Shown here one piece after another: positions 9,724 through 20,155 of a DNA stretch of 32,984 nt. Within the stretch, counting starts at the first letter, position 1. The number at the start of each line of letters is the position of its first letter. Made by a program: the position numbers and the translations under genes. Source of the DNA: Guillardia theta CCMP2712 (lineage: Eukaryota; Cryptophyceae; Pyrenomonadales; Geminigeraceae); NCBI RefSeq assembly GCF_000315625.1, contig NW_005434655.1:618807-651790 (forward strand), given 5' to 3'. The notes beneath the pieces were generated by a model, which saw nothing but the letters and a program-made list of their open reading frames with translations, was not told where the DNA came from and ran no database searches.

Positions 9724-12700
9724 ATGCAGACACAACCAGAAAACGAGGACTCCAACACAGGTCCAGCCCAACGGATTTCTACCAAGGTCGAGAATGGAGT
9801 GAATGATACATGTGCTGTCGACTATGAGCTAGCATCGCTGCCTGACGCACCAACGTTTTTTCCTACAATGGAGGAATTCCGCGATCCGATGCGATACATC
9901 GAAAGCATCCGACTGCAGGCAGAGGAAGCTGGCCTTATCAAGATTATCCCTCCCAAGGAATGGAAGTGTCCGTTCACAATCAAGGAAAAGGGAGACTCCT
10001 TTCATTTCCAGACCTGCGTGCAATCCATTGATCAACTTCGCCATCGCCAAGGACCAAGCTCAAATTTCCTGAGGAAATTGAGACATTTTCACAAGAAGCG
10101 AGATCTGTCGGTACCTGCTGAGGTCGGAATGTCCCTCTTGCTTCCATCAGCTATGGCTTGATTGTTCTTTTTCGGCAGATTCCGTTCATCGACGGAAGGC
10201 AAGTGGACTTGCACTTGCTGTACAAGATAGTTGAGGAACGAGGTCCGCATCGCCTTTGCTTCCAACTTTGAACCGATTGACGGGATTCCCAGGGGGCATG
10301 ACAAAGGTGGACCAAGAGAAGAAATGGAACGATGTGGCAGCTTCTCTGAAAATAGGCAAGAACAGCCAGTCTGGGCCTGTAGCGCAGCGAATCAGGTTGG
10401 CGATTGTTGTCACTCCATCGCTACCTCGAGGTGACTGAAGTCTGCGCAGGGATGTTTATCGTCTGTATCTGGAGAAGTATGCGATGGCGATCTCGCAGGT
10501 TGGACGGCAGGATGTCTTGAGTCAGTGAAGAAGTCTGAAACAAGTGTGCAGGGACTGAAGCCTGAAGAAGAGCTCAAGGAGGAACCTCTCTTTACGGTCC
10601 GCAAGCGCTTCGCTCGCATGGCGGCTGCTGCAGGTCTCGATGGCTCAAGAGGACAAGTTGAAAGTTCCTGATGGCTCTTGTAGGAAACGCTGGAGAGGAG
10701 GGAGAAGAAGGAGATGCGGGCGATTCTTTTGGTTTCGGGGAAGGAGGCTTCTACACGTTCCATTCCTTCAGACGACGAGCGGATGACTTCAAGAGCAAGT
10801 GGTTCAGCGACTGGGAAAGGTGAGGAAAGAAGGTGGGGGAGAGACCTTGTGATGTGTCTTGATCAGGCCTGTCACCGTTGAGGACGTCGAGAAGGAGTAC
10901 TGGAGGGTGGTCGACGGTGGAGGTGCATCTCACTCAGTTCGATGAGCTTCCAATCTGATGCTTTTCTGATTTTTAGATTTGATGCTTCGCGTGGAGTATG
11001 GAAACGATCTTGACGTCTCTGGTCACGGAAGTGGCTTCCCTACAGCAACAAACTGCAAGCCGGAAGACAAAGTATGTCTCTTGTCTCTGTGTGCTGACGT
11101 GATGAGATGTGGTAAGTGTCCTTACCTTCTTACTTGCAGGAATATGTTGAATCGCCATGGAATCTCAACAACCTTCCGCTTCAGGTACTGATCCTGCAGC
11201 AGAAGTGTGTGAGAAGATGATGGTTGTCATAGGAAGCATCGCTCTTGAAATACATCTCGCCCAATGGCGAGATCAGCGGAGTCTCAGCGCCGTGGGTGTA
11301 CGTTGGGATGCTGTTTTCAACCTTTTGCTGGCACAACGAGGACAACTACCTCTACAGCATCAACTACATGCATCATGGAGCAGGCAAGACATGGTATGGC
11401 GTGCCTGGTGGTGAAGCAGAGAAGTTCGAGCAAGTATTTTACAACGAGGTCCCGGAACTCTTTGAGAAGGATCCAAAGCTCCTGTTCAAGCTTTGTACCA
11501 TGATTTCTCCGAAGGTGTTTCAGGAGAGAGGGGTGAGGGTGTACCACACGGTTCAGAGGCCTGGAGAGTTTATCGTGACGATGCCTCAGTCATATCACGG
11601 TGGGTTTTCTCATGGATTCAACTGCAACGAGGCCGTCAACTTTGCTCCAGCTGACTGGCTCCCGTTTGGTCGTGCGTCAGTGGAACGATATAAATGCAAA
11701 AAGAGGAGCCCTGTGTTCTCGCACGAACGATTGGTGATGACGTTGGCCCATCGCAACTTCTCTGACGCGATTCACGCTCGCGCCTCTGAGTGGATCGAGT
11801 CGGAGATGTTGTACATTGCTCGGAGGGAGTTGGAGGAGAGGAGGTTCCTTTGCCCCGGCGACTGCGACTCGTCGATCCCCGACTCCAAGAGGCCCAAGTG
11901 CTTCAGAATCCCCAGGGACATGAGCAATGTCGTCAACAGCAAGGACGAGTGGATCGGAGGAGTCTCTGAAGCTGAGATGCCTCAATGTCACTGCTGCCTC
12001 CACTACTTATACCTCTCGGGAGTGATGGACAGACGAAACCCGAAGAAGGTTTCGTGTCTGAGCAAGATGTGCCTGGCGAAGTTGCTGGGTGAGGAGTCGG
12101 ACTCACTGAACCTGGCGTCGCATGCAGAGCACTTGATCCTCGCCTACCGCTTCACGATGGAGGATCTCTTCTGTGTCTCCTCGTCGAGTGACGCCAACAT
12201 GATCTTGGAAGCGCGGAGGCTCGATCACTACTTTACGATGCTCAAGAACGATTCAGATGCCGCTGCTCTGACTGTCTGGTTCTTGCCTCACGGGGTAGAC
12301 GATGGGAAAGAATCTCCGCGATCCTCGATCGCCGAGATTGAGAACAGACCCAAGAACTCGCCCCTCGTCCACGGCAGCATGAAATCTGCACCTGTGAAGA
12401 ATCCTGCTATGGCTGGGATCAAGAGAGAGAACGGCGCTCCTGCTCCCGTGGTGAAGGATGCTCGTCCTGGCTCTCCTCTCCTCCTCACTTGCCATGCTCA
12501 GGTTCCCGGCAAGTTCTACTTCGGTTTCTGTGAGGAAGTCATCAATGTGCTGAAAAAGGTCCAACAGCAAGTGACCTCTCCCTGTCTCTGACCCTCCGCT
12601 GCAGCTCGCGGGGCAAGAGACGAAGCAGAACGGGGGGCGAGGTCTGTGCAAGATCGAGTGGGACGATGCAAGCGGGTTGCCAGTGCTTCCCATCCAGGTG

Positions 12701-13430
12701 TGTCTGCTCATGACACGGGGGAACAAAATCGTCACGAGCCCTGCAGGTGGGCCATGGTTGTGTCATAGAAACCCTGGGAGAGATTCAGGTGCTGAACCTC
12801 CGCCGCCTCCTCCTCTGCCTGAGTTTCTTTCTCGGCGCAGGCTCGTCCTAACTGGCAAGACCCGGAGGGCTTGTTCTACTGGCCCAAGGGATTTGGTCGA
12901 TCGGAATCCTCCAGCAGCTGCCCTGCTGACTTTGTTGTTCTTCAGTCTCGAAGAGGAACTTCCCGTCGATGAAGCAGGAGGGCAAGTGCTCGTNNNNNNN
13001 NNNNNNNNNNNNNNNNNNNNNNNNNNNNNNNNNNNNNNNNNNNNNNNNNNNNNNNNNNNNNNNNNNNNNNNNNNNNNNNNNNNNNNNNNNNNNTCTCCCT
13101 CTCCCTCTCACTCTCCTCTCCTCTCCCTCTCCCCTCTGCATCTCCCTCTCCCTCTCCCCTCTCCCCTCTCCCTCTCCCTCTACCTCTCCCTCTCCCTCTC
13201 CCTCTCCCTCTCCCTCTCCCTCTCCCTCTCCCTCTCCCTCTCCCTCTCCCTCTCCCTCTCCCTCTCCCTCTCCCTCTCCCTCTCCCGCCTGATCGCCTTT
13301 CTTCTTCTCTCTTTTCCTCCTGTTTCTCTTCTCCCGCTTCGATTCAGCGGGTTCTGACTGTGCTCACGGTGTTCAGGTTATGCAACGTGTGAACAATCTG
13401 CGAGCTGCGAAGAGGCCACGGACAGGATGA
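9724..13430 (+). CDS. KDM5-like JmjC histone lysine demethylase with JmjN, ARID, C5HC2 and FYRN
   Basis: Predicted nuclear Fe(II)/2-oxoglutarate dioxygenase removing methyl groups from histone H3, by family probably H3K4. At least 13 exons join in phase: 9724-10122, 10179-10242, 10293-10395, 10450-10498, 10552-10633, 10684-10819, 10867-10922, 10977-11071, 11140-11184, 11233-12558, 12605-12697, 12841-12895 and 12946 into the gap, with a last exon at 13348-13430. Domains in order: JmjN (about 38-84, [17 protein letters not shown]); ARID (about 96-205, [15 protein letters not shown]); JmjC, with iron ligands His377 and Glu379 in CWHNED and His465 in SYHGGF; C5HC2 zinc finger ([24 protein letters not shown]). 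A FYRN-like strand [17 protein letters not shown] is cut by the gap. The tail [17 protein letters not shown] looks like a FYRC end plus a basic nuclear signal. No PHD finger is visible between ARID and JmjC. Confidence 0.88.
12994..13093. other. Assembly gap of exactly 100 N
   Basis: A run of 100 N, the usual placeholder for a gap of unknown size. It lies inside the demethylase gene, just after the FYRN-like exon has begun, and borders a CTCCCT microsatellite that probably caused the assembly to break. Confidence 0.98.
13094..13287. repeat. CTCCCT hexanucleotide microsatellite
   Basis: Nearly perfect (CTCCCT)n, degenerate in its first 80 nt and pure from about 13180 to 13285. It follows the gap inside an intron of the demethylase gene. 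Confidence 0.95.
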
Positions 13431-14285
13431 AGAAGAAGATCACACGCTGAACCATTTCTCTCCATTACATGTGACAGTAAATTCTCTTTGCCAGTGGATT
13501 TCTTCTCAAGAGTAGCTGAATAGCGATGGAGGAAAGGATTCCCCTCCCTCATCATTTGATATCCGTCCGATCGCTCCTCCTTGCACAACATGCTCCAAAG
13601 TCCTGCACCGCCTCTTCCTCTTCCTCTCGCGCCCCCTCGTGCCAGGACTTGCTTCCGCTACGGACATGCATCTCGACTGACGTCGGCTTGAGCAGACTGT
13701 AGGCATCAGCCTAACGACCGTACCTTCAAGGCGAGCTCAGTGCCAACGGCCCGGCCGGCATCAGGCGATGGCCCGCGCATGTCTACCCGCCGATGATACT
13801 CGGTCGGACGGGACACGCCAGACGAACACTGTCTTGTTCCACCAAGGCCCTCACAGTACTAAGTCCCTTTACTCACCAAAAAAGTTGCCAGGGGGCATTT
13901 TAAGTTCACTGAGTCAACTTATGGCACTGACCCGGGCCCGCGGGGCCAGCACTCAGCAGTGACTACCGTACCGTGGCACCCGCTAGGCAGCAGCCGGCTG
14001 GGCCCGGCGCCGCTGGGGCCAGCGCTGGGGCCGCCGGCAGGCGGCCGCCGGGCTGGGCCCCCGGCTGGGCCCCCGGGGCCTGCCGTGGGTTTGAGCGGGG
14101 AGTAGGCGTCGGGCAGGTCCATTCCGATTGGCAAGTCTACCGTTGCGATGGCCGGAGGGCAGAGAAGACGGAGGATGCGAACGAGCGGGAGCATGCGAGA
14201 GAGGAGGAGAGGGTTAGTGGCAGGGAGTGTGAAGTGAGAATCTGATGAAGACGCTCTGGTGACTGATCGACCTTGAAAGCTCACG
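13431..14285. other. Intergenic region with GC-rich palindromic island
   Basis: About 850 nt between the demethylase stop and the kinesin-like ATG, both genes on the plus strand. 13431-13730 is unremarkable. 13735-14100 is GC-rich and full of short palindromes (GGCCCGGCCGGC, GACCCGGGCCCGCGGGGCC, CTGGGCCCGGCGCC). It holds an A-tract CCAAAAAAGTTGCC at 13876-13889 and TGAGTCA at 13911-13917. It probably contains the kinesin gene promoter and perhaps an untranslated first exon. No coding sequence is supported. Confidence 0.55.
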
Positions 14286-17200
14286 ATGTGGTCGTCACCA
14301 TCAAGAGAGAAGGGGAAGAGAAAGGGGAAGGGAGCATCGGCTCCGAGCTCCCCCGCTACCAGGAGAAGAGCTGATGCAGTTTCACCGGTGGCGGCAGCAA
14401 AGGCTGCGAGCAGACCTGATGACATGTCACCATCCATCATTGCGTATCACAAGATCAAACAGAAGCTTTCAGCAATCAGGGACAAGAGCTCCGACAAGCA
14501 CCGCACTCAGGTCGCTGTCCGCCTCTCCCCGACAGGCTGCACCTCAGGCAGCGACGAGGATGTGGATAAGTTCAGGAGAGGTGTGCACGTGCAAGACGGT
14601 CAGACGGTTCGAGTGTCTCTTCCCTTCCTGAACTCGAAGGAGTACAAGTTTGACAGCGTCTTCGACGAGACCTCTAGCAACCAGCGCGTGTTCGACACGC
14701 TCGTCTCGCCTCTTGTACACAAGATGATCGATGGCTACAAGTGTGTTTGTGTTGCTTACGGTCAGTCCGGAGCCGGCAAGTCTCACACCATGGGGACTGA
14801 CTCGTCGTCGCTCGACAGCGGATGCATCAGCCAAGCATGCCGGCAGCTGTTTGACTTCATGAGCGCAGACACCTGTCGATGTACATGGAGTGTCAGCGCG
14901 ACGTGCCTGGAGCTGAAGGATGATGCAGTCAGGGATCTACTTGAAGCTGATCCTGCGGACTCCAGGAGGGGGAGGCTCAGGGCTGCGGGGACAGAGGCCC
15001 TGAAGCAGGTGGCGCTGAGGTCGATGGAGGACTGCTCTCTGCTCCTTAGGATCGCGTGCAGGAGGAGGAGCAGGAGCAGCCGTGCCTCCTCCTCTCAGGG
15101 TCACACGGGCCACATGGTCTTGAAGTTCACACTCACTCGCACGTTGAGAACCTCGGAGGAAAACTTCCCTGACTCGCCCCAGCAGGTCGTCAGCAGCCTC
15201 ACCTTCGTTGACCTCCTAGGGTGCGACAAGGGCAGGAGCGAGGTGAGCTCCCCTGGGCCTCCCAAGCAGATGGACCCCTCCCTCTTCCACCTGTGGTCAG
15301 CCGTACACGACAGCACGGAGCTGGAGCACAACAGAGACTCGAGGCTGCTCCAGCTCATGTCCGACTGGCTGACTGGCAAGGCTCACAGCGTGCTCCTCCT
15401 CCACGTCTTCGTCTCGTCCGAGTCCATCCATGAGACGTCCAGCTCCCTCCTGCTGGGCAGGAAAGCCATGCTCATTCCCGCAAAGCCGAGCTGGAACGAT
15501 GAGAGCTTGGAGGTCACGAAAGTTTCTCAGATGGAGGAAGTCGAGAAGCTGCTGGAGAGTGAGCCGGGGAGCCCAGCTGAGAACAAGGTGCAGACTCCAG
15601 CAGGGGAAAGAAGGTCTAGGTCACCAAAGAGAAGACACACACCTCAGAGGATGCGCGGGAAGTCGCCCAAGGTGAAGAAGAGGATCGGGTACGGAGATTC
15701 TCTCGCTCTCTACCAGACCCTCGACGCCATCGACGCTGAGCTCCATGACTACGTGCAGCAAGAGATGAGCGAGTCGTCGACGAGGGACGTGACCACGTCC
15801 AAGGCCTCCTCCCTCAACCTCGACGACCCTCCCGAGGCTCCTCCACCGCAGCCTCCCGCCCCCCGCGAGGACGCAGCGAGGTACGAGAGGGTTTTGAGGA
15901 ACCTTGAAGATCTGCTTGATCTTCACTCGGAACGGTTCCGCATCTGCTTCCACAAGGCGAACAAGCGCTGGCGCAGCTTCTCTCAGATCCACAACGAGAT
16001 GGACTCCTTCTCCTCGGTGCTGCACCTCATGAACGACAGCTCGCAGACCGTCTACTCGTTCCCTCCCTCCATCCAACAAGCGGTCGATGCGATGGCGCGG
16101 GAGCAGTTGAGCAGGGAGGAAGGCGAGCCATCAGACGTGGAGGAAAGTGCTGGGCTGTTTGCCAGGATCCAAGAACGCATGCTCGGTCAAGGTTCGGATG
16201 CTGAACTTGAGAGACTTGTCTCTTCAGCCACGGTTGACTCTCGAGACGCATCAGCCAACCAGTCGTTGCGAGCTGGGAAGACACTAGAGGAGGTGGGCGG
16301 CAGCTGGCAGGGGCTCGAGGAAGACTCGCAGATGTCTGAGGCTGTCAGGAGTCTCACCACCAAACTTCTCCAGCTGCAGACCTTCCAGGCGACTTGTGAG
16401 CTAAAGTTCTGTAAGCTCTCTGTGCTGGGTGACCCGGAGGAGGAGGAGGAGGACTGCGAGTCGATCAGCAAGCTCCGGTCGCTCCTGCAAGCGCTGGAGG
16501 GATACTCGAGAGAGATGAACAGAGCTGAGTACGAGAGGAGCGCCGGTGCCATGGTCTGCGACTTCTTGGGACAGGTAGGGTTTAGGGGAGGAGGAGGAGG
16601 AGGAGGAGGAAGAGGAGGCGAAACATGACGAAGACGGGGACGAGGAGGTGGTGACAGACGTTGCGGCTAAGCTGCTGCTGGTTCAGGTTGCTGTGAACGA
16701 GAAGAAAAAAGTCGTCGAGCTGTCAAGGCTCCTGTCCTCAGCTCGAGCCCAGCTGAACGAGAAGGAGGAGGTGAGAAGTCTTATCGTGCCTTGTCTTTCC
16801 CTCAGGGTCCTTGCAGGCTCCCCGACACAGAGCAGCCGCACGAGGGGACGAGGACGAGCGCTTGGCGAGGATGGAAGCTGCTGTCAGCTGTCTAGAGGGC
16901 ACCATTGCCAACCTGACGGTCGTTGGCGAGAGAGGAGGAGAGGACTCGCTTATGTTGCTACAGGGAGCGATGAAGCAGCCAATGAAGTTTCGAAGAAGAG
17001 GGGAAGCGCAGGAGGAAGAGGAGACGGAGGAGGAGGTGGTGGTGGTGGAGGATGACGAGGAAGAAGTGGCGGCAGCGGCGGAGGTGAAGGGGCAGGACTC
17101 AATTCACAGCAATGAGCAAGAGGAGGAGGCGAGTGCGCCGAGAACGAACCCTGCGCTCCTGCATGGCGTCAGAGGCAACGCACAGGAAGAAGCTGAGGGA

Positions 17201-17299
17201 AGAACTATTTCAGAGGAGGAGGAGAGAAGGTTGCTGCAAGTGGCGAAGGAGGTCACGGCCAAGAGCGCGTCCTGTGCTCAACATTTCTACACGCGGTGA
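14286..17299 (+). CDS. Divergent kinesin-like motor protein
   Basis: Three exons (14286-16574, 16615-16770, 16817-17299) join in phase to about 975 residues. A basic 65-residue head precedes a kinesin motor fold: VAVRLSP (first strand), KFDSVFDETSSNQRVFD, the P-loop GQSGAGKSHTM at residue 159, and LELKDDAVRDLLEAD. Switch I, normally NxxSSRSH, is replaced by SSSQGHTGH. Switch II, normally DLAGSE, reads DLLGCD at residue 309. The later helices persist (HNRDSRLLQLMSDWLTGKAH, HETSSSLLLGRKAM). The remainder is a Lys/Arg/Ser-rich linker, helical segments (YQTLDAIDAELHDYVQQEM, YERVLRNLEDLLDLH), and a strongly acidic C-terminus. By family it would bind microtubules. Given the altered switches, ATP-driven motility is doubtful. 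The C-terminus might extend by further splicing to about 17480. Confidence 0.8.
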
Positions 17300-17838
17300 A
17301 GGAGGATCTGGGAGCAGGGATGCCGCTGACGATTGCGAGGATGGCAGGTGCTTCAACTGGTTTGCTATGGAGAAGAAGTAAACCTACTTGTCTTGTTTGC
17401 GCCATTTGACGGATGCGATCAGGAAAAACTTTCAGAAGAAGTTCCAGGTCGATGGGAAGCAATCGAAGTGTTTCCTGTGACGGAGAGAAGAGAAGGGAGG
17501 AGGAGGAGAGAGCTGAGATGAGGAGGGAGAAGACGGGAGAGAGAGATCAGGGAGCAGGATGGGAGTTTGAGAGGGGACGTGTGGAGTTTGTATCTTTGTA
17601 GGGCTGTATTATTTCTCGTGATCTTCAAAAACGTTTCAAATCTAAATAAGCATAACAAAAACAACTTGAAATAGTCGAGCACCACGTCATCCTCAACCAT
17701 TCTTTCCTCTTGTCCTCTCTTACCCTTTCCCTCGCGCTCCGCTGTTGATTCAAATACCTCCCTCCATCATCTCCAACCCCCCCCTTCCCTCCTCCCTTCC
17801 CCACCGCCAACACTCGCTTCCCCCTTCTTGATCTCCTT
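17300..17838. other. Intergenic region between convergent genes
   Basis: Between the kinesin-like stop and the App1-like stop. 17300-17480 has short protein-like stretches after acceptor-like CAGs (for example KNFQKKFQVDGKQSKCFL followed by a stop near 17478), which could be alternative last exons of the kinesin-like gene. 17480-17580 is GA-rich, and 17620-17690 is AT-rich and probably the two 3' ends. Nothing else is seen. Confidence 0.5.
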
Positions 17839-19479
17839 TCACTTTCTCTGCAAGCTCTCCAACACGCCGATCGCCTCCCTCAGCTTCGTCTTGGCTCTCT
17901 CCTTCCATCCTTGCTTCGGCTGCTCCGTCTCCTGCACCTTCACCACAGTCACTCCGACTCGTCCGCTAGCACAGAGCAGCAGTCGACACCTCAGCAGCAG
18001 CGGGTGACGACGGCGTCTGCTGCCGCAGGAAGCGGCCGATCTCAACGTAGGACAGGTCAATGTCCCGCTGAAGATCCTTCCATTTGAGGTCCTCCCTGCC
18101 AGCTGTCACCGGCCTGGGAGGACGAGGAGGAGGAGGACGAGGACGAGGAAGAGGAGGAAGAGGAGGAGGAAGAGGAAGAGGAGGAAGAGGAGGAGGAGGA
18201 GGAGGAGGAAGAGGAGAAGAGGAGGAGGAGGAGGAGAGAGGAGGAAGAGGAGGAGGTCGAAGAGGAGGAGTCAAGTCCCACCTGTCTACTTGCTCAAGGG
18301 CAGATTGTGCGGCGCAGATGATTCGTAAGTATTCGTCAACTCCTATCAGTTTGATGCGGAAGGCCTGACGGACCAAGTCAACTTCCTCCTACCCCGACCC
18401 TCCCCAACCCCCTGCTCCTCCTGCCCCCTCCACCCGCTTGTCCTCCTGCCCTGCTCCACCCCACTCTCCTTCTGCTCCCTCCATATCTCCCTTACCTTTC
18501 TCGCGGCCCCGACATACGTCCTGAAGTAGCAAACAGGCACTCCGTTGAGGTACCTACGACCCTGAATGACCTTCTGTCTCCCCCATTCTCCTCGTCCTCG
18601 TCTTTTCTCTTCCTCCTTCCTCGACATCCCCCTCCCTCGTCGTCCTCGTCCTCCTCTCTACGTCCTTCGTCCTCCTGCCCTGATCTCTGCTGTCTCTCAC
18701 CTGTCGATCGGCATGGGGATACCGTCCTCTCCTGCCTCCTTCCAGTCATGCTCCGAGACCACGTGGAAGAACATGCCCTTGACAAGCTCAGGGCAGAACT
18801 CCGCCATGCGCTCGCCACACTCGAAGTCGTACTCGCCAGTGTCCCCGACCAGCACGTAACGGGTCCTCTCGTCGTTCATCTCCTTGAGCTTCTTGAAGTT
18901 GTCGAATTTTCTCCATCCCTTCCTGAACTGCAGGATCCACTCCATGACGCTCCCGTACAGTACTGTCCTCTCACAGTCTACCCCCCATCTCGGCGACCCG
19001 ATCCCCCAGCTCTCGAACGTCTCTGTAGCTGCCTTCACATACTGCACGCACAGCTTGGTCTTGGGCTTGAGGGCGAGGAACAGCTTCAGCTCTCGAGCTC
19101 GAGCCGTGAGCACAGCGAGAGGAGCTGGCTCCTTGTTGGGAGGAAGCCCAAAGGACGCGAGCTCTAGCCCGAACTGGAAGACGCCTGGGTAAAAGTCTCC
19201 CCTCTTGTACTGCGTGTCAATGCCTCCCAAGGCAGGGCCAACCCGCCAGAAGAGACGAACACCTCCACTAGACTTGACCGTGTCGTCGATGTCTGTGATC
19301 ACTTGCACCCTGTTCTCTCCGTACTTCTCTCCCGCGGGCATGCTCGACATCGCCGGGGCCCGCTGCCTGGCTCCTGCTCGAGCTGTTTGACGATGGGTGG
19401 GCAGGGCGGCTGGGAGCCATGCGGAGATTGCTGGGAGGAGCCCAATGAAGAGGAGGAGAGAGAGATGACTTCTCATCAT
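17839..19479 (-). CDS. App1-like phosphatidate phosphatase (DxDxT, HAD type) with plastid-type leader
   Basis: Five exons (19479-18701, 18553-18496, 18364-18282, 18113-18012, 17965-17839) join in phase to about 382 residues. Start at ATG 19479: a hydrophobic signal peptide (MMRSHLSLLLFIGLLPAISA) is followed directly by WLPAALPTHRQTARAGARQR, a basic hydroxylated stretch like a transit peptide. The catalytic domain begins with VITDIDDTVKSSGG, matching the DxDxT nucleophile motif of lipin and App1 phosphatases. It continues through AVLTARARELKLFL and the acidic motif YVLVGDTGEYDFECG, then VCYFRTYVGAARK. In App1 relatives this reaction turns phosphatidate into diacylglycerol. Here it probably acts in or around the plastid. 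The C-terminus is a charged helix. The last intron, 46 nt, is inferred from phase and from the clear coding frame downstream. The gene is divergent from strumpellin. Confidence 0.82.
18114..18281. repeat. GGA/GAAGAG repeat inside App1-like intron 3
   Basis: On the plus strand this is GGAGGA, GGACGAGG and GAAGAGGAGG; on the gene strand it is a long polypyrimidine tract leading into the 3' splice site. It fills almost the whole intron. Confidence 0.85.
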
Positions 19480-20155
19480 GCGGGCTGCGGCACTCCTCCT
19501 ACGACTCCTCTGCAACCTCAGTCGGTCTAGCGCAGGCGCACAACAGACGAGCGACAAGGGAGGGGATGGTGGCCCCAGGTGTCTGCAGGGCGACAGGTCA
19601 GTCATGTGAGAGGGGCAGGAGGGAGATGGAGATGGGTGTAAACCCGCTCAAAGCTCTCCTGCTCGAGCCTGGGAGCCTGCAAGCTAACAAGCGAAACTCC
19701 TCTACCCTCACCCGCATCTCACCTGCCCGTCTGACCCATCGTCCCACCTTCCTCCTTCGTTGATTGCACTCAGAACTGTTCTCTTCCTCTCTTGTCTTCC
19801 TCCTTCCCTCTCTCGCTCTCTCGCTCCTTGCTCTCCCCACCAGCAACTACTGCCATGGCCCCGGCCGGCCCATTTAGATGTATTTTGTTGAACTTTTCGA
19901 AAACTCTTACGGAACATTGTGCGGCTTTTTTCGCAAAAGTTCTACTTTGGGCCCCAGCAACCGTTACGAATGGTGTCCAAGGACGTTACGGTGAATCCGC
20001 GTCAGCGCCATGGGCGGGGGGTCGGTGGAGTAGGAGTAGGAGGAGGAGGAGGAGAAAGATGGAGGGATGGAGGGATGCGATGCAAGAAAGAGGACGTGAG
20101 GAGGGAGAGAGGATGATGTAACCTTGGAGAGAACAGCAGAGGGAGCAGCAGCAAC
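19480..20155. promoter_or_regulatory. Probable bidirectional promoter region between App1-like and strumpellin genes
   Basis: About 675 nt between two divergent starts. It holds CT-rich sequence (19750-19840), an AT-richer segment TTTTGTTGAACTTTTCGAAAACTC (first part near 19880-19910), a T6 run with flanking GCGGC and CGCAAAAG at 19922-19938, and GA-rich sequence up to the strumpellin ATG. No TATA box stands out. The assignment rests on gene layout only. Confidence 0.4.

Noticed and set aside
12677-13357. 226-codon frame spanning the N gap
   Set aside because: It runs through the gap and the CTCCCT repeat as Ser/Leu/Pro, and it overlaps demethylase exons that are coded in other frames with clear domain similarity.
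13911-13917. TGAGTCA (bZIP/AP-1-like) sites in the GC islands
   Set aside because: About six copies occur in the window on either strand, close to the four or so expected by chance, so no enrichment can be claimed.
18084-18368. CRISPR-like or tandem array from GGAGGA units
   Set aside because: The units are plain microsatellite with no unique spacers, inside a spliced intron of a nuclear gene.
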